Notes: generated from the sequence alone by a model not told the origin. A DNA stretch of 64,000 nucleotides from Hymenobacter jeollabukensis (GCF_005771675.1 NZ_VAJM01000002.1:62001-126000), one strand, 5' to 3'. Shown: positions 8,711-18,596, counted from the first letter of the stretch. Made by a program: numbers and translations.

Positions 8711-9310
8711 ATGCAAACGCTACGCCTTGCTCTACTTGCCGCCAGCCTGCTGGTCGGCGCCGCCTCCTGCGACTCGAAATCTGACGACCCGCAGCCCGAG
8801 GCCCCGGCCGTGGCGCGCCACGAAATGAACCGCGTATTCTATTATCCGAGCAATGCCACATCGGCCGGCATATCGTATGCCCCGGCCGATGTGAAAGCGT
8901 CGGGCCGCCTGACCGCCGACCAGCTGCTGCTCTCGTTTGAGCCCGAGGCAGGCCAAGATGCGGTGAGTTTCACGCTCCCCATAGCCCGGCTCACGGCGGG
9001 CCTGACCGGCACTTACGCGCTGCAGTCGTTGCCCACGCCCGCCAGCGCCATTGCCCAGGTTGCGTACACGTTTACGGCCAACCGCTCCGCCGCTGGTTCC
9101 AATGGCCGCCTGTTCCTCAGCAACGCCAACTATATGGATGGCCAGGTGGTCATCACGGCGTACGACCAGCAGCGTCGCCTGCTTAGCGGGAGCTACACCC
9201 TGAAGATGAACGACATCATCGACCCGTTCAGCAGCGCGATGAGCAGCCCGCCCGCCCTGCGCTGCAACCTGACGCTGAACGGCTCCTTTGAGAACCTGCC
9301 CCTGCAGTAA
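8711..9310 (+). CDS. Hypothetical lipoprotein, 199 aa
   Basis: Signal MQTLRLALLAASLLVGAASC gives a lipobox-like AASC with Cys20, followed by a DSKSDD linker, so the mature protein is probably an outer-membrane lipoprotein. The remainder is beta-rich with alternating hydrophobic residues and could be a single beta-sandwich or lipocalin-like fold. No catalytic motif is visible and I do not recognise a family. The ATG at 8711 is chosen because it begins the lipoprotein signal; the frame is open further upstream. It is transcribed alone. Confidence 0.78.
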   Translation: MQTLRLALLAASLLVGAASCDSKSDDPQPEAPAVARHEMNRVFYYPSNATSAGISYAPADVKASGRLTADQLLLSFEPEAGQDAVSFTLPIARLTAGLTGTYALQSLPTPASAIAQVAYTFTANRSAAGSNGRLFLSNANYMDGQVVITAYDQQRRLLSGSYTLKMNDIIDPFSSAMSSPPALRCNLTLNGSFENLPLQ

Positions 9311-9335
9311 ACCGGCGTTAGCCGCTGCCAGTCCG

Positions 9336-9365
9336 CCGCCCCGGGTCAGCTTTGGCCCGGGGCGG
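9336..9365 (+). terminator. GC-rich hairpin after the lipoprotein gene
   Basis: CCGCCCCGGG (9336-9345) pairs with CCCGGGGCGG (9356-9365). There is no U-tract, so it may be a weak or Rho-assisted end. Confidence 0.45.
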
Positions 9366-9561
9366 TGCCATTTGGGGCGAAATCAGGGCAGGCATTGTCC
9401 CCGGGGGCGGCCGCGTTGGGGCCGTAGCCCGGCCGGTTGGTAGATTGCGGCGCTGATACGCAGCCTCAATGACTTAGGTTGCGTCCTTAACGGGAATTTC
9501 CCGCCGTTTGCCGGCGGCTCCTTACCTTGCCTCACTCCTTTACCCCCACTCTGTCCTCCGT

Positions 9562-12500
9562 ATGAACCGCAACCAACTGTTGCTGCTCGGCCTGGGAGCC
9601 TTCCTGACGGCCGCCGCGCCCCAGGTCGCTTCGGCCCAGACCAAGACGGCCGCCAAGCCTGCCGCCAAAACCGCCACGGCCACCAAAGCCACCGCCGGCG
9701 GCACCCGCCTCATCGAGCAAGTAACCCGCAAACCCGGCGAAGTGGTGATTCCCTACTCGAAGTACGTGCTGCCCAACGGCCTCACGCTCATCGTGTCGGA
9801 AGACCACTCCGACCCCATCGCGCACGTCGACGTGACCTACCACGTAGGCTCGGCCCGCGAAACCATCGGCAAGTCGGGCTTTGCCCACTTCTTCGAGCAC
9901 ATGATGTTCCAGGGCTCCGACCACGTGGGCGACGAGCAGCACTTCAAGATTGTGTCCTCCTCGGGCGGCACGCTGAACGGCACCACCAACCGCGACCGGA
10001 CCAACTACTTCGAAACGCTGCCCTCTAACCAGCTGGAAACCGCCCTGTGGCTGGAAGCCGACCGCATGGGCTTCCTGCTCGACGCGGTGACGGAGAAGAA
10101 GTTTGAAGTGCAGCGCAGCACCGTGAAAAACGAGCGCGGCCAGAACTACGACAACCGTCCCTACGGCCTGGCCTCGGAAAACGTGAGCAAGGCGCTGTAC
10201 CCCTACGGCCATCCGTACAGCTGGCTGACCATCGGCTACCTGGAAGACCTGAACCGCTCGGACGTCAACGACCTGAAGAACTTCTTCCTGCGCTGGTACG
10301 GCCCGAACAACGCCACCGTGACCGTGGGCGGCGACGTGAAAACGGCCGACGTGGTGAAGCTGGTGGAGAAGTACTTCGGCACCATCCCGGCTGGCCCGGC
10401 CGTGCAGAACATGAAGCTGCCCGAGCCCGTGCTGACCCAGGACCGCTACGTGAGCTACCAGGACAACGTGCGCTTCCCGATGCTGCAGATGGTTTTCCCG
10501 ACGGTGCCCAACAACAACGCCGACGAACCTGCCATCGACGCGCTGGCCGCCATCCTGGGCGGCTCCAAGACCTCGCCGCTGTACCAGAACCTGGTGAAAA
10601 ACCAGAAGGCGGTGCAGGCGCAGGCCTACCACCCCACGTCGGAGCTGGGCGGGGAATTCACGATGGTGGCGCTGGGCATGCCCGGCAAGCCGCTGAGCGA
10701 GCTGGAAACCATCATGCGCGCCTCCATCGACGAGCTGGCCAAGCGCGGCATCTCCGATGAGGACGTGGCCCGCTACAAAGCCTCGACCGAAGCCGACCTG
10801 ATCAACCGCCTGCAGAGCGTGAGCGGCAAGGTGACCACGCTGGCCTCGTACCAGTACCAGACCGGCAACCCCAACCGCCTGCCCATCGACCTGAAGCGCA
10901 TTCAGTCGCTGACCAAGGCCGACGTGGAGCGCGTGTTCAAGCAGTACATCATCGGCAAGAAGGCCGTCATCCTGAGCGTGGTGCCCAAGGCCAACCCCGA
11001 GCTCATTGCCAAAGCCGACAATTTCAAGGTGGATCAGTCGGGCTTCAAGGCGCCCAAGGACGAGTACGCTGGCCTGAAGTACGTGAAGGCCAAAGACAAC
11101 TTCGACCGCGCCCAGCAGCCCAAGGCCGGCCAGGCCCCGATGGTAGCCGTGCCCACGGTGTGGAAGGCCGACATGGCTAACCAGCTGAAGGTTATCGGTA
11201 CCCAGAACACGGAGATGCCGACCACCACCATGATGCTCACCATCCGCGGCGGCCACCGCCTCGAGGGGGCCATGCCCGGCAAGGCCGGTATTGCGGCCCT
11301 GACGGCCGGCATGATGGAGGAAAGCACCGAGAAGTACTCGGCCGAGCAGTTCGACGCCGAGCTGGAGAAGCTGGGCAGCAACATCAGCATCAGCTCGGGC
11401 GGCGACGCTACCACGGTGTACGTGCAGAGCCTGACCAAAAACCTGGACAAGACCCTGGCCCTGCTGGACCAGCGCCTGCTGCACCCCAAGTTTGAGCAGG
11501 ACGACTTCGACCGCCTCAAGAAGCAGGCCCTGGAAGGCATTGCCAACCAGAACACCCAGCCGGTGGTCATTGCCGATAAGACCTACAACCGCCTGCTCTA
11601 CGGCCAGAACGACATCATGGCCACCCCGACTTCGGGCACGGCCGCCACGGTGGGCAGCCTCACGCTCGACGACGTGAAGCAGTTCTACCAGAACTACTAC
11701 GCGCCCAACATCAGCCACCTGGTGGTGGTGAGCGACCAGCCGCAGGCCGCCATTACGCCCAAGCTGGGCTTCCTGGGCAGCTGGGCCACCAAGCCGGTGA
11801 CCCTGCCCAAGCCGGTGGCCTCGAGCAAGACGGACAAGACCAAGCTGTACTTCGTCAACAAGGACAACGCGCCGCAGTCGGAAATCCGCATCGGCTACGT
11901 GGGCCTGCCCTACGACGCGACGGGTGAGTACTACCGCGCCTACCTGATGAACTACATCCTGGGCGGCGCCTTCAACTCGCGCATCAACCTGAACCTGCGC
12001 GAAGACAAAGGCTATACCTACGGGGCCCGCTCGGGCTTCCAGGGCAACCGCTACGCCGGTCCGTTCACGGCCCAGGCCGGCGTGCGCGCCGACGCTTCGG
12101 CCGCCTCGGTGAAGGAGTTCATGAAAGAAATTGAGACCTTCCGCAAGGACGGCATCACCGATGAGGACCTGGCCTTCCTGAAAGCCAGCATCGGCCAGAG
12201 CGACGCGCTGAAGTACGAGACGGGCCAGCAGAAGGCCATGTTCCTCTCGCGCCTGGTGGAGTACGACCTGCCCACCGACTACGTGAAGCAGCAGACCGAA
12301 ATCCTGAACAACCTCACCAAGGAGGACGTGAAGGCCCTGGCCGGCAAGTATCTGCCCGAGCAGATGTACATCGTGACCGTAGGCGACAAGAAGTACCTGC
12401 CGGAGCTGCGGCAGCTGGGCTACGAGGTCATCGAGCTGGACGCCGACGGCAACCCGGTGGCCCCGGTCGTAGCCGCCGAGCCGGCCCCGGCCATGACGCC

Positions 12501-12630
12501 CGTGGCGCCGACCACCAGCGACAAGAAGACCAAGGTGAAAATGAAGGAGGACGGCAAGAAGGACAAGAAGAAGTTGAAGTCCGACGAAGACGGCTCCAAG
12601 GAGAAGAGCAAGACCGAGCAGGGCAAGTAA
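9562..12630 (+). CDS. Two-domain M16 family zinc peptidase, secreted
   Basis: 1022 residues with a signal peptide (MNRNQLLLLGLGAFLTAAAPQVASAQ), so periplasmic or exported. The first M16 half has the inverted zinc motif HFFEH (His109, Glu112, His113) in GFAHFFEHMMFQGS. The second half (from about residue 560) lacks HxxEH and has the arginine/tyrosine-type closing region (RINLNLREDKGYTYGARSGF), the usual active plus inactive tandem of M16B peptidases. Unusually, the last ~40 residues are a Lys/Asp/Glu-rich tail (KTKVKMKEDGKKDKKKLKSD). ATG 9562 is set by the signal peptide; TACCTTGC at 9523-9530 is a possible -7 box. Likely role: degradation of short peptides in the periplasm. Confidence 0.93.
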   Translation: MNRNQLLLLGLGAFLTAAAPQVASAQTKTAAKPAAKTATATKATAGGTRLIEQVTRKPGEVVIPYSKYVLPNGLTLIVSEDHSDPIAHVDVTYHVGSARETIGKSGFAHFFEHMMFQGSDHVGDEQHFKIVSSSGGTLNGTTNRDRTNYFETLPSNQLETALWLEADRMGFLLDAVTEKKFEVQRSTVKNERGQNYDNRPYGLASENVSKALYPYGHPYSWLTIGYLEDLNRSDVNDLKNFFLRWYGPNNATVTVGGDVKTADVVKLVEKYFGTIPAGPAVQNMKLPEPVLTQDRYVSYQDNVRFPMLQMVFPTVPNNNADEPAIDALAAILGGSKTSPLYQNLVKNQKAVQAQAYHPTSELGGEFTMVALGMPGKPLSELETIMRASIDELAKRGISDEDVARYKASTEADLINRLQSVSGKVTTLASYQYQTGNPNRLPIDLKRIQSLTKADVERVFKQYIIGKKAVILSVVPKANPELIAKADNFKVDQSGFKAPKDEYAGLKYVKAKDNFDRAQQPKAGQAPMVAVPTVWKADMANQLKVIGTQNTEMPTTTMMLTIRGGHRLEGAMPGKAGIAALTAGMMEESTEKYSAEQFDAELEKLGSNISISSGGDATTVYVQSLTKNLDKTLALLDQRLLHPKFEQDDFDRLKKQALEGIANQNTQPVVIADKTYNRLLYGQNDIMATPTSGTAATVGSLTLDDVKQFYQNYYAPNISHLVVVSDQPQAAITPKLGFLGSWATKPVTLPKPVASSKTDKTKLYFVNKDNAPQSEIRIGYVGLPYDATGEYYRAYLMNYILGGAFNSRINLNLREDKGYTYGARSGFQGNRYAGPFTAQAGVRADASAASVKEFMKEIETFRKDGITDEDLAFLKASIGQSDALKYETGQQKAMFLSRLVEYDLPTDYVKQQTEILNNLTKEDVKALAGKYLPEQMYIVTVGDKKYLPELRQLGYEVIELDADGNPVAPVVAAEPAPAMTPVAPTTSDKKTKVKMKEDGKKDKKKLKSDEDGSKEKSKTEQGK

Positions 12631-12658
12631 GCCCTGAGCCGGCCTCGCGCCAACCCGG

Positions 12659-12697
12659 AAACCGGGCGTTGCCACTGCGGCAGCGCCCGGTTTTTTT
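12659..12697 (+). terminator. Rho-independent terminator of the M16 gene
   Basis: AAACCGGGCGTTGCC stem with its complement and a short loop, followed by seven T residues, 28 bases after the stop. Confidence 0.88.
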
Positions 12698-12714
12698 GTG
12701 GGGTTGACAAGGCT

Positions 12715-13289
12715 CTATTGCTTCGCAAAACGCACATCGAAGCGGCCTTCCGTCAATTGCACCGTTTGGCCACTGGCGGCGTAGCGGCCGGTGAATGAGA
12801 ACGTGCCGGCGGCAATGCAGGCTACTGTGTCAAAGCGTGTGAGGATGAGCGTGCCGCTAGCGTCCGGGCCGGTGCGGTAGTCGGGGTATGGCAGGCTGCT
12901 GTAGTACCTGTAGCGCCCGTAGGCTGGGTTGGCTCCGCCCAAGTACGGGTCGGCGGTTTGGTCCAGCGCTACCGGGCCCGCCTGCGCCAGACCGGGCACG
13001 TAAAAGCCTAGGTACGACTGCGTTTCATCTTTTTGGATTCGATCGAAAGAAAGGGTGAATCCGCCGCCCAAACCGTTGGTTCGTAGCCGCCGCCAGCGCG
13101 CAAAAATGGGCTCGACGGCGCCACAACCGGTCAAGCAACCGCTGCTGCCTGGGGCGTCCAGGCCTTGCCGTCGACGAGGCAACCCATCGTGTTCTTGCCT
13201 TCCTGCGTGGTCTTGGGCAGGGTTTTGAGCGGGTCTGTCGCGCCGAGCAGCAACGCAAGCGGAAGTAGGCAGAGCGGTTTTATAGTCAA
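12715..13289 (-). pseudogene. Frameshifted gene for a small Cytophagales secreted protein (DUF6252-like)
   Basis: Two adjacent pieces in different frames read as one protein. The upstream piece (13131-13289, TTG start) has a hydrophobic leader (CLLPLALLLGATDPL) and the motif KTTQEGKNTMGCLVDGKAW, typical of a family of small Cytophagales proteins, and then meets TGA at 13131-13133. The downstream piece (from about 13120 to 12715) is in another frame and continues with GGGFTLSFDRI and a normal C-terminus ending RFDVRFAKQ. An internal start would give a truncated protein with no leader and a poor-looking first 40 residues. At least one frameshift, perhaps plus a nonsense change, separates the halves. 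A sequencing error is the main alternative. Confidence 0.65.
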
Positions 13290-13544
13290 TACTTATCTAA
13301 TGAATGGTAACTGCGGACTATTACTGCGTGGCCCATTTGGTGGCAGGAATATTGCGGCCTTAAAGTATAGGACTTTCGGCAATACGGTTTGAAAAGCGCC
13401 ACCCAGCGGATATGTTTACCCTAGGCCAACCGGCTTATTACCACTAGCATAATTCCAGCTCACGAAACATAATTATTCTCATATTCTTCCGTAGCGCTGC
13501 TCGTTCCGGCCTGCCCGCCCTGCCTGTTGAATCCCAACCTGCTT

Positions 13545-16500
13545 ATGATCCGAATCCTTACACGATTTTTCTTATTTGCCGGACTACTACCCCTCACCGC
13601 CCGCGCTGCCGACCCAGCTGAGCGGCTTGCCTTCGTGGAAAACCGTGGGCAGTGGGCCGAGCCCGTGCGCTACGCGGCCCAGCTCAGTCCGGCCGCCCGC
13701 GTGTTTGCCCGGCTCGATGGGCTGACTTACGTGCTGGCCGCCGGGCTGCCCCGGCACGCGCCCCGCAAAGGACAGGAGCCGCCGGGCGCCGCCAACCAGC
13801 CGCTGACGGTGCACGCCGTGCGGGTAGAGTTCGAGGATGCCGTGGCCGGCGCCGCGCTGGCCGCCGAGGAGCCCGCCCCCGATACCTACCACTTCATTCA
13901 CGGCAGCGAAAGCCGCCACTGGGCCGCCGACGCCCGCGCCTGGCGGCAGCTGCGCTACCGCCAGCCCTGGCCCGGCACCGACGTGGTGCTGAAGGAAAAC
14001 GCCGCGCATCAGCTGGAATACGACCTGCTGCTGGCCGCCGGCGCCGACGCCACCCGGCCCCGTCTGCGCTACCACGGCGCCGAAAGCCTGCGCCTGGACG
14101 CGGCCACCGGCAACCTCGTCATCCAAACCGCCGCCGGGCTGCTGACCGAGCAGCGGCCCCAGGCCTGGCAGCTCGACGCGCGGGGCCGGCGCCAGCCTGT
14201 GGCCTGCGCCTTTCAGCTGCAGGGCGCCACGGTGAGCTTCCGCCTGGGCCGCTACGACCACGCCCGCCCGCTGGTCATCGACCCGGTGGTGCAGTTTGCC
14301 AGCTACACCGGCTCGGCGGTGGAAAACTGGGGCTTCGCTTCGACCTACGACGCGCAGGGCAACCTTTACACCGCCGGCGTGGCCTTCGACCCGGGCTTCC
14401 CCACCACCACCGGCGCCTACCAGACCACCTTCGCCGGCAACATCGACGTGGCGGTGATGAAGTTCGTGGCCGGCAGCACCGGGCCGGCGGCCCGGGCCTG
14501 GGCCACCTACCTGGGCGGCAACGGCGCCGATTTTCCGCACAGCTTGCTCGTCAATGCCCGCGGGGAGCTACTGCTGCTTGGCTCCACTTCCTCCGGCACC
14601 TACCCCACCACCACCGGCGCACTGGGCCGCAGCTTCCGCGGCGGCCCGGCCATTTCGCCCTACGGCACCAGCCTGTCCATCACGCTCACCAGCGGCACCG
14701 ATCTGGTGCTCACGCGCCTGAGTGCCAGCGGCGGCCGGCTGCGGGCCAGCACCTACCTCGGCGGCACCGGCACCGACGGCCTGACCAACCCGCTGGCCGC
14801 CGCCCCGCGCCTGGCCCACAACCACGGCGACCCGTTTCGCGGCGACCTGGCCCTGGATGCGCAGGGCAACGTGTACGTGGCCAGCACCACCAGCAGCCCC
14901 GACTTTCCGGGCCTGAGCAGCGCCTACCGCGGCGGCCTCTCCGACGGCCTGGTGCTGAGCCTCGACTCCAGCCTGAGCCGGGTGCGCTGGGCCACGCCGC
15001 TGGGCGGACAGGGCGCCGACGCGGCTTATTCCCTGTTTCGCGAGGAAGCCACCGGCGACCTGCTGGTAGCCGGCGGCACCACCAGCGCCAACCTGGCCGG
15101 CGTGGCCAACGGCTACCTCACCACCCTGGCCGGCGGCGTCGACGGCTTCGTGGCGCGCGTCACGGCCGGCGGGGCGCTGACGCAGTCGACCTACCTGGGC
15201 ACCGGCAGCTACGACCAGGCCTACTTCGTGCGGCGCGGCGGGCCTACCAACCAGGTGTACGTGCTGGGCCAGACGCTGAGCAACAACACCTGGCCGGTGG
15301 CCAGCACCGGCCGCTACGGGCAGAGCAACGGCCACCTGTTCATTCAGCAGCTGGCGCCCACCCTGCGCACGGCTGGCTTTGCGACCCTGCTCGGCGCGGG
15401 CCGCCCCACCACCGACATTTCGCCCACGGCCTTCGATGTGGACTGCGCCGGCCGCCTGCTGCTGGCGGGCTGGGGCGGGGGCATCGACCCGAACAACGGC
15501 TCGACCCTGGGCCTGCCCGTGAGCAGCAACGCCCTGCAGGCCACCACCGACGGCAACGACTTCTACCTGATGCAGCTCTCCGACGAGGCCCGTACCCTGG
15601 ACTACGCCTCGTTCTACGGCTCGGCCGCCGACGACCACGTGGACGGCGGCTCCTCGCGCTTCAACGCCCAGGGCACGCTGTTTCAGGCCCTGTGCGCCTG
15701 CAACCAGGGCGCGGGCACCGGCATTCCAATACCGGCCGGCGCCAACTCCTACCAAGCCACCAACGGCTCGGTGCACTGCAACAACGCCGCCTTCAAGCTT
15801 GCCTTTGTCGCTGGCACCGGCACCGCGCCGGCCGATACCCTGGTGGTGTGCGCCCGCGGCGGCGAGGTGCCGCTGGGCGGCTCGCCGGCCGGCGGCACCT
15901 GGAGCGGCGCGGGCGTCGGGGGCTCGGTGGCCAGTGGCTTTTTCTTCCTGCCCGACACCACGCTCGTGGGCACTCAGCAGCTCACCTACACCAGCCCGCT
16001 GACCGGCCTCTGCGCCGGCACCAGCACGCGCTACGTGCGGGTGCTGCCCCAGGCCCTGGCCCGCCTCACCGCCCCCGCCGACACCATATGCCTGCAGCCG
16101 CAGGGGCCGCCGCCGGCGCTGGTGCCGCTGCACGGCTTCCCGGCCGGCGGCACCTACCGCGGCCCGGCCGTGACGGTCACCGCCAGCGGCGCCACCTTCG
16201 ACCCAGTGGCGGCCGGCCCGGGCACGCACCTGCTGAGCTACACCGTACCGGGCGGGCGCTGCCCGGCCGTGGGCGTCAAGCGCATCGTGGTGCTGGGCCG
16301 CCGCTTCCTCGATGCCGGCCCGCCCCGCAAAGCCTGCCTGAACGACCCGGCCACCCCGCTGTTTGGCACACCGGCCGGGGGCATCTGGACGGGGCCGGGC
16401 GTGACGGGCAACAATATCTCGGGCTACTACTTCACGCCCAATCTGGCCGGGCTGGGCACACACACGCTGCTGTATTCCTTCCCCGGCAACCGCCGCTGCC

Positions 16501-18002
16501 CCATGCCCACCGATACGCTCCTGGTCATTGTGCGCCCGCCCGGCGGGGTGGCCACCGTGCCGCCCGATACCGTTCTGTGCACCAGCAGCGGCTCCATCCG
16601 GCTGTGGGGCGGGCTGCCCGCCGGCGGCACCTGGAGCGGCCCCGGCGTGACGGGCTCGGTAGCTACCGGCTTCACCTTCACGCCCACCGCGGGCATGACG
16701 GGGATGCTGGCGCTGAAGTATACCGCCCCGGATACCAGCCAGCGCACCTGCCCGGCCCAAAAAGCCCGCATGGTGCAGCTCGGCACGGGCACGACGGTGA
16801 CCCTGTCGGCCTCACGCGCGCTGGTGTGTGCTTATTCTGGCCGCGTGGCCCTCCAGGCTACTCCAACGGGCGGTACCTGGACGGGTCCCGGCGTCACAGG
16901 CTCGGCCGCTGCAGGGTATTTCTTCACGCCCAGCCCGGCCCTGGCCGGCAATCAGGTGCTGTCGTATGCCGGCCCGGCCTCCACCGTGCCCGGGCAGTGC
17001 CCCGGCAGCGGGCAGCTCACCATCGGCGTAATCGTGCCGCCCACGGTGGAGTTCGAGCCCGTGCCGCCGGTGAGCTTCTGCGTGGGCGTGCCGCCGCACG
17101 GCGTGGTGCTGGCCGCTACGCCGGCCGGGGGCACCTTCAGCGGCCCCGGCGTGAGCGGCAACCGCTTCAACCCGGCCCTGGCCGGCCCCGGCCGCCACAC
17201 GCTCACCTACGCGGTCAACTTCGAGGCGCTGCTGGGCATCGACTGCCCCATCACCGTCACGCAGGAGGTGGAGGTCATTCTGTTGTCACCCATCAGTCTG
17301 CCGGCCGATACCGTGCTCTGCCTCGATCTGAAGCCCTTTCAGCTGCGCGCCCAACCAGCCGGCGGCACCTGGAGCGGCGCGGGCGTGACGCCCACTGGCT
17401 TGTTTACCCCGCCCGCCGCGCCCGGCACCAGCGTGCTGACCTACACCCTGCCCGGCGGCTGCGGCTCGCAGCCCTACCGCGTGACGGTGCCCGCCGAGCT
17501 GACGCCCACCGCTAGCTGGACGGCCCCGGCCTGCCAGACCACCGACGTAGCCCCGCGCCTGATTCGCTTCGAAGCCACCGGCCCCACGGCCGGGCAGGTC
17601 AGCTGGGACTTCGGCGACGGCACGGCCCCGGCCACCGGCGCGGTGGTGGAGCACCGCTACCTCACGGCCGGCACGTTTCAGCCCCGCGTCGGGCTGCCCG
17701 GGGCGGGCACCGGCCCCTGCACCACCCAGCTGACGCTGCCGCCGGTGGCCGTGCAGGCCGCTTTTCTGCCCAACATCATCACCCCGAACGGCGACGGCGA
17801 CAACGACACCTTCCGGCCGCGGGTGGGCGGCTGCCCGGGCTACCTGCAGGTGTTTTCGCGCTGGGGCAACCAGGTGTATGAGCGCCGCGATTACCAGGGC
17901 GAGTGGGACGGCGGCCGGCTGCCCAATGGCATCTACTACTACCTGCTCCGCGCCCCCGATGGCGGCATCACGGCCAAGGGCTGGGTGGAAATCGTGCGCT
18001 GA
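13545..18002 (+). CDS. Giant secreted adhesin-like protein: SBBP propeller, seven Ig-like repeats, PKD, T9SS type B (CHU_C) tail
   Basis: 1485 residues with a signal peptide (MIRILTRFFLFAGLLPLTARA). Residues ~25-240 resemble the DUF7948 N-terminal domain (FVENRGQWAEPVRYAAQ). Residues ~240-760 hold SBBP-type propeller repeats (TYLGGNGADFPHSL; TYLGGTGTDGLTNP; YGSAADDHVDGG). About 780-1290 are seven ~80-residue repeats built on PAGGTWSGPGVTG. A PKD domain follows (VSWDFGDGTAPATG, ~1350-1385). The last ~80 residues (FLPNIITPNGDGDNDTFRP ... GWVEIVR) are the gliding-motility-associated CHU_C domain, a T9SS type B sorting signal. It is therefore predicted to be a surface-exposed or secreted protein for adhesion or matrix contact. 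The ATG at 13545 is chosen over an upstream TTG because it begins the signal peptide. Confidence 0.92.
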   Translation: MIRILTRFFLFAGLLPLTARAADPAERLAFVENRGQWAEPVRYAAQLSPAARVFARLDGLTYVLAAGLPRHAPRKGQEPPGAANQPLTVHAVRVEFEDAVAGAALAAEEPAPDTYHFIHGSESRHWAADARAWRQLRYRQPWPGTDVVLKENAAHQLEYDLLLAAGADATRPRLRYHGAESLRLDAATGNLVIQTAAGLLTEQRPQAWQLDARGRRQPVACAFQLQGATVSFRLGRYDHARPLVIDPVVQFASYTGSAVENWGFASTYDAQGNLYTAGVAFDPGFPTTTGAYQTTFAGNIDVAVMKFVAGSTGPAARAWATYLGGNGADFPHSLLVNARGELLLLGSTSSGTYPTTTGALGRSFRGGPAISPYGTSLSITLTSGTDLVLTRLSASGGRLRASTYLGGTGTDGLTNPLAAAPRLAHNHGDPFRGDLALDAQGNVYVASTTSSPDFPGLSSAYRGGLSDGLVLSLDSSLSRVRWATPLGGQGADAAYSLFREEATGDLLVAGGTTSANLAGVANGYLTTLAGGVDGFVARVTAGGALTQSTYLGTGSYDQAYFVRRGGPTNQVYVLGQTLSNNTWPVASTGRYGQSNGHLFIQQLAPTLRTAGFATLLGAGRPTTDISPTAFDVDCAGRLLLAGWGGGIDPNNGSTLGLPVSSNALQATTDGNDFYLMQLSDEARTLDYASFYGSAADDHVDGGSSRFNAQGTLFQALCACNQGAGTGIPIPAGANSYQATNGSVHCNNAAFKLAFVAGTGTAPADTLVVCARGGEVPLGGSPAGGTWSGAGVGGSVASGFFFLPDTTLVGTQQLTYTSPLTGLCAGTSTRYVRVLPQALARLTAPADTICLQPQGPPPALVPLHGFPAGGTYRGPAVTVTASGATFDPVAAGPGTHLLSYTVPGGRCPAVGVKRIVVLGRRFLDAGPPRKACLNDPATPLFGTPAGGIWTGPGVTGNNISGYYFTPNLAGLGTHTLLYSFPGNRRCPMPTDTLLVIVRPPGGVATVPPDTVLCTSSGSIRLWGGLPAGGTWSGPGVTGSVATGFTFTPTAGMTGMLALKYTAPDTSQRTCPAQKARMVQLGTGTTVTLSASRALVCAYSGRVALQATPTGGTWTGPGVTGSAAAGYFFTPSPALAGNQVLSYAGPASTVPGQCPGSGQLTIGVIVPPTVEFEPVPPVSFCVGVPPHGVVLAATPAGGTFSGPGVSGNRFNPALAGPGRHTLTYAVNFEALLGIDCPITVTQEVEVILLSPISLPADTVLCLDLKPFQLRAQPAGGTWSGAGVTPTGLFTPPAAPGTSVLTYTLPGGCGSQPYRVTVPAELTPTASWTAPACQTTDVAPRLIRFEATGPTAGQVSWDFGDGTAPATGAVVEHRYLTAGTFQPRVGLPGAGTGPCTTQLTLPPVAVQAAFLPNIITPNGDGDNDTFRPRVGGCPGYLQVFSRWGNQVYERRDYQGEWDGGRLPNGIYYYLLRAPDGGITAKGWVEIVR
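15880..17390 (+). repeat. Seven in-frame Ig-like repeats within the adhesin gene
   Basis: Copies of a 230-260 bp unit, each beginning near a PxGG(T/I)(W/Y/F)xGxGV codon string, start at about 15886, 16141, 16372, 16618, 16863, 17121 and 17355. Between copies the DNA is similar mainly at GGCGGCACCTGGAGCGGC-type cores, so the array is old rather than a recent duplication. Confidence 0.85.
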
Positions 18003-18025
18003 GCCGACGCCAAGTACAGATACCC

Positions 18026-18062
18026 AAACCGGGCGCCGCCGTTGTGGCCGCGCCCGGTTTTT
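18026..18062 (+). terminator. Rho-independent terminator of the adhesin gene
   Basis: AAACCGGGCGCCGCC pairs with GGCCGCGCCCGGTTT around a 5-nt loop and ends in TTTTT, 24 bases after the stop. The stem core is nearly identical to the terminator at 12659. Confidence 0.85.
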
Positions 18063-18158
18063 GTTTCACCACTGCGGGGCAACGTGCCGCCCGCAGGCGC
18101 GCCTTGCCGCGTTATTCCCACGCAGCCCGTAGCTTCGCGCCGCTCTATTCCGCGACTT

Positions 18159-18596
18159 ATGACCAACTACTTACTGCTGGCGGCCGGCCTGCTGCTGACC
18201 TGGCCTGCGGCGGCCCAAACGCCCGCCAAGGCCGCTAAACCGGCACAGATGGCGGCTGCCACTCCGACCCGCGCCCTGCTCAAAGGCACTTGGCAATCAG
18301 CCGATGACAATGACTTTCTGCTCGTCATTACCGATAAGCAGTACATCGAGCGGTACGCCGGCCAGCCCGACGAAGCCCGCTCCCTGCGCGTGCTCGACCG
18401 CGCCTGCGACGCCGCGCCGGGCACCAAATCGAACGGCAGCCTGTACCTGCAAACCACCGCGGCCGACAACATGTGCTACTACCTGGTGGGCGTGACGGCC
18501 ACCCGGCTGCAGCTGAGCCCGGTGGGCGGGCGCGGCAACACGCTCACCTTCAAGCGCGTGACGCAATCGGCCAGCAAGCGACTGGGTATGCCCTAG
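18159..18596 (+). CDS. Secreted hypothetical protein, 145 aa
   Basis: Signal peptide MTNYLLLAAGLLLTWPAAAQ, an Ala/Lys-rich linker, then a compact domain from residue ~38 (LLKGTWQSADDNDFLLVITD...) ending in TLTFKRVTQ. The GTWQSxDDxxFxLxIxxxxYxE pattern resembles small lipocalin/calycin-like beta barrels, but this is only a fold guess. A TAGCTTCG box lies at 18130-18137. The stop overlaps the stop of the convergent rRNA methyltransferase gene by a few bases, so the two transcripts overlap at their 3' ends. Confidence 0.75.
   Translation: MTNYLLLAAGLLLTWPAAAQTPAKAAKPAQMAAATPTRALLKGTWQSADDNDFLLVITDKQYIERYAGQPDEARSLRVLDRACDAAPGTKSNGSLYLQTTAADNMCYYLVGVTATRLQLSPVGGRGNTLTFKRVTQSASKRLGMP

Noticed and set aside
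9532-12675. Very long antisense open frame opposite the M16 gene
   Set aside because: GC-rich third positions of the real gene keep the opposite strand open; the product is a His/Val/Leu-rich shadow. The same applies to long shadows at 13652-17515, 14568-16760, 22874-24982, 32211-33620, 46493-48334, 58571-60190 and 60879-62795.
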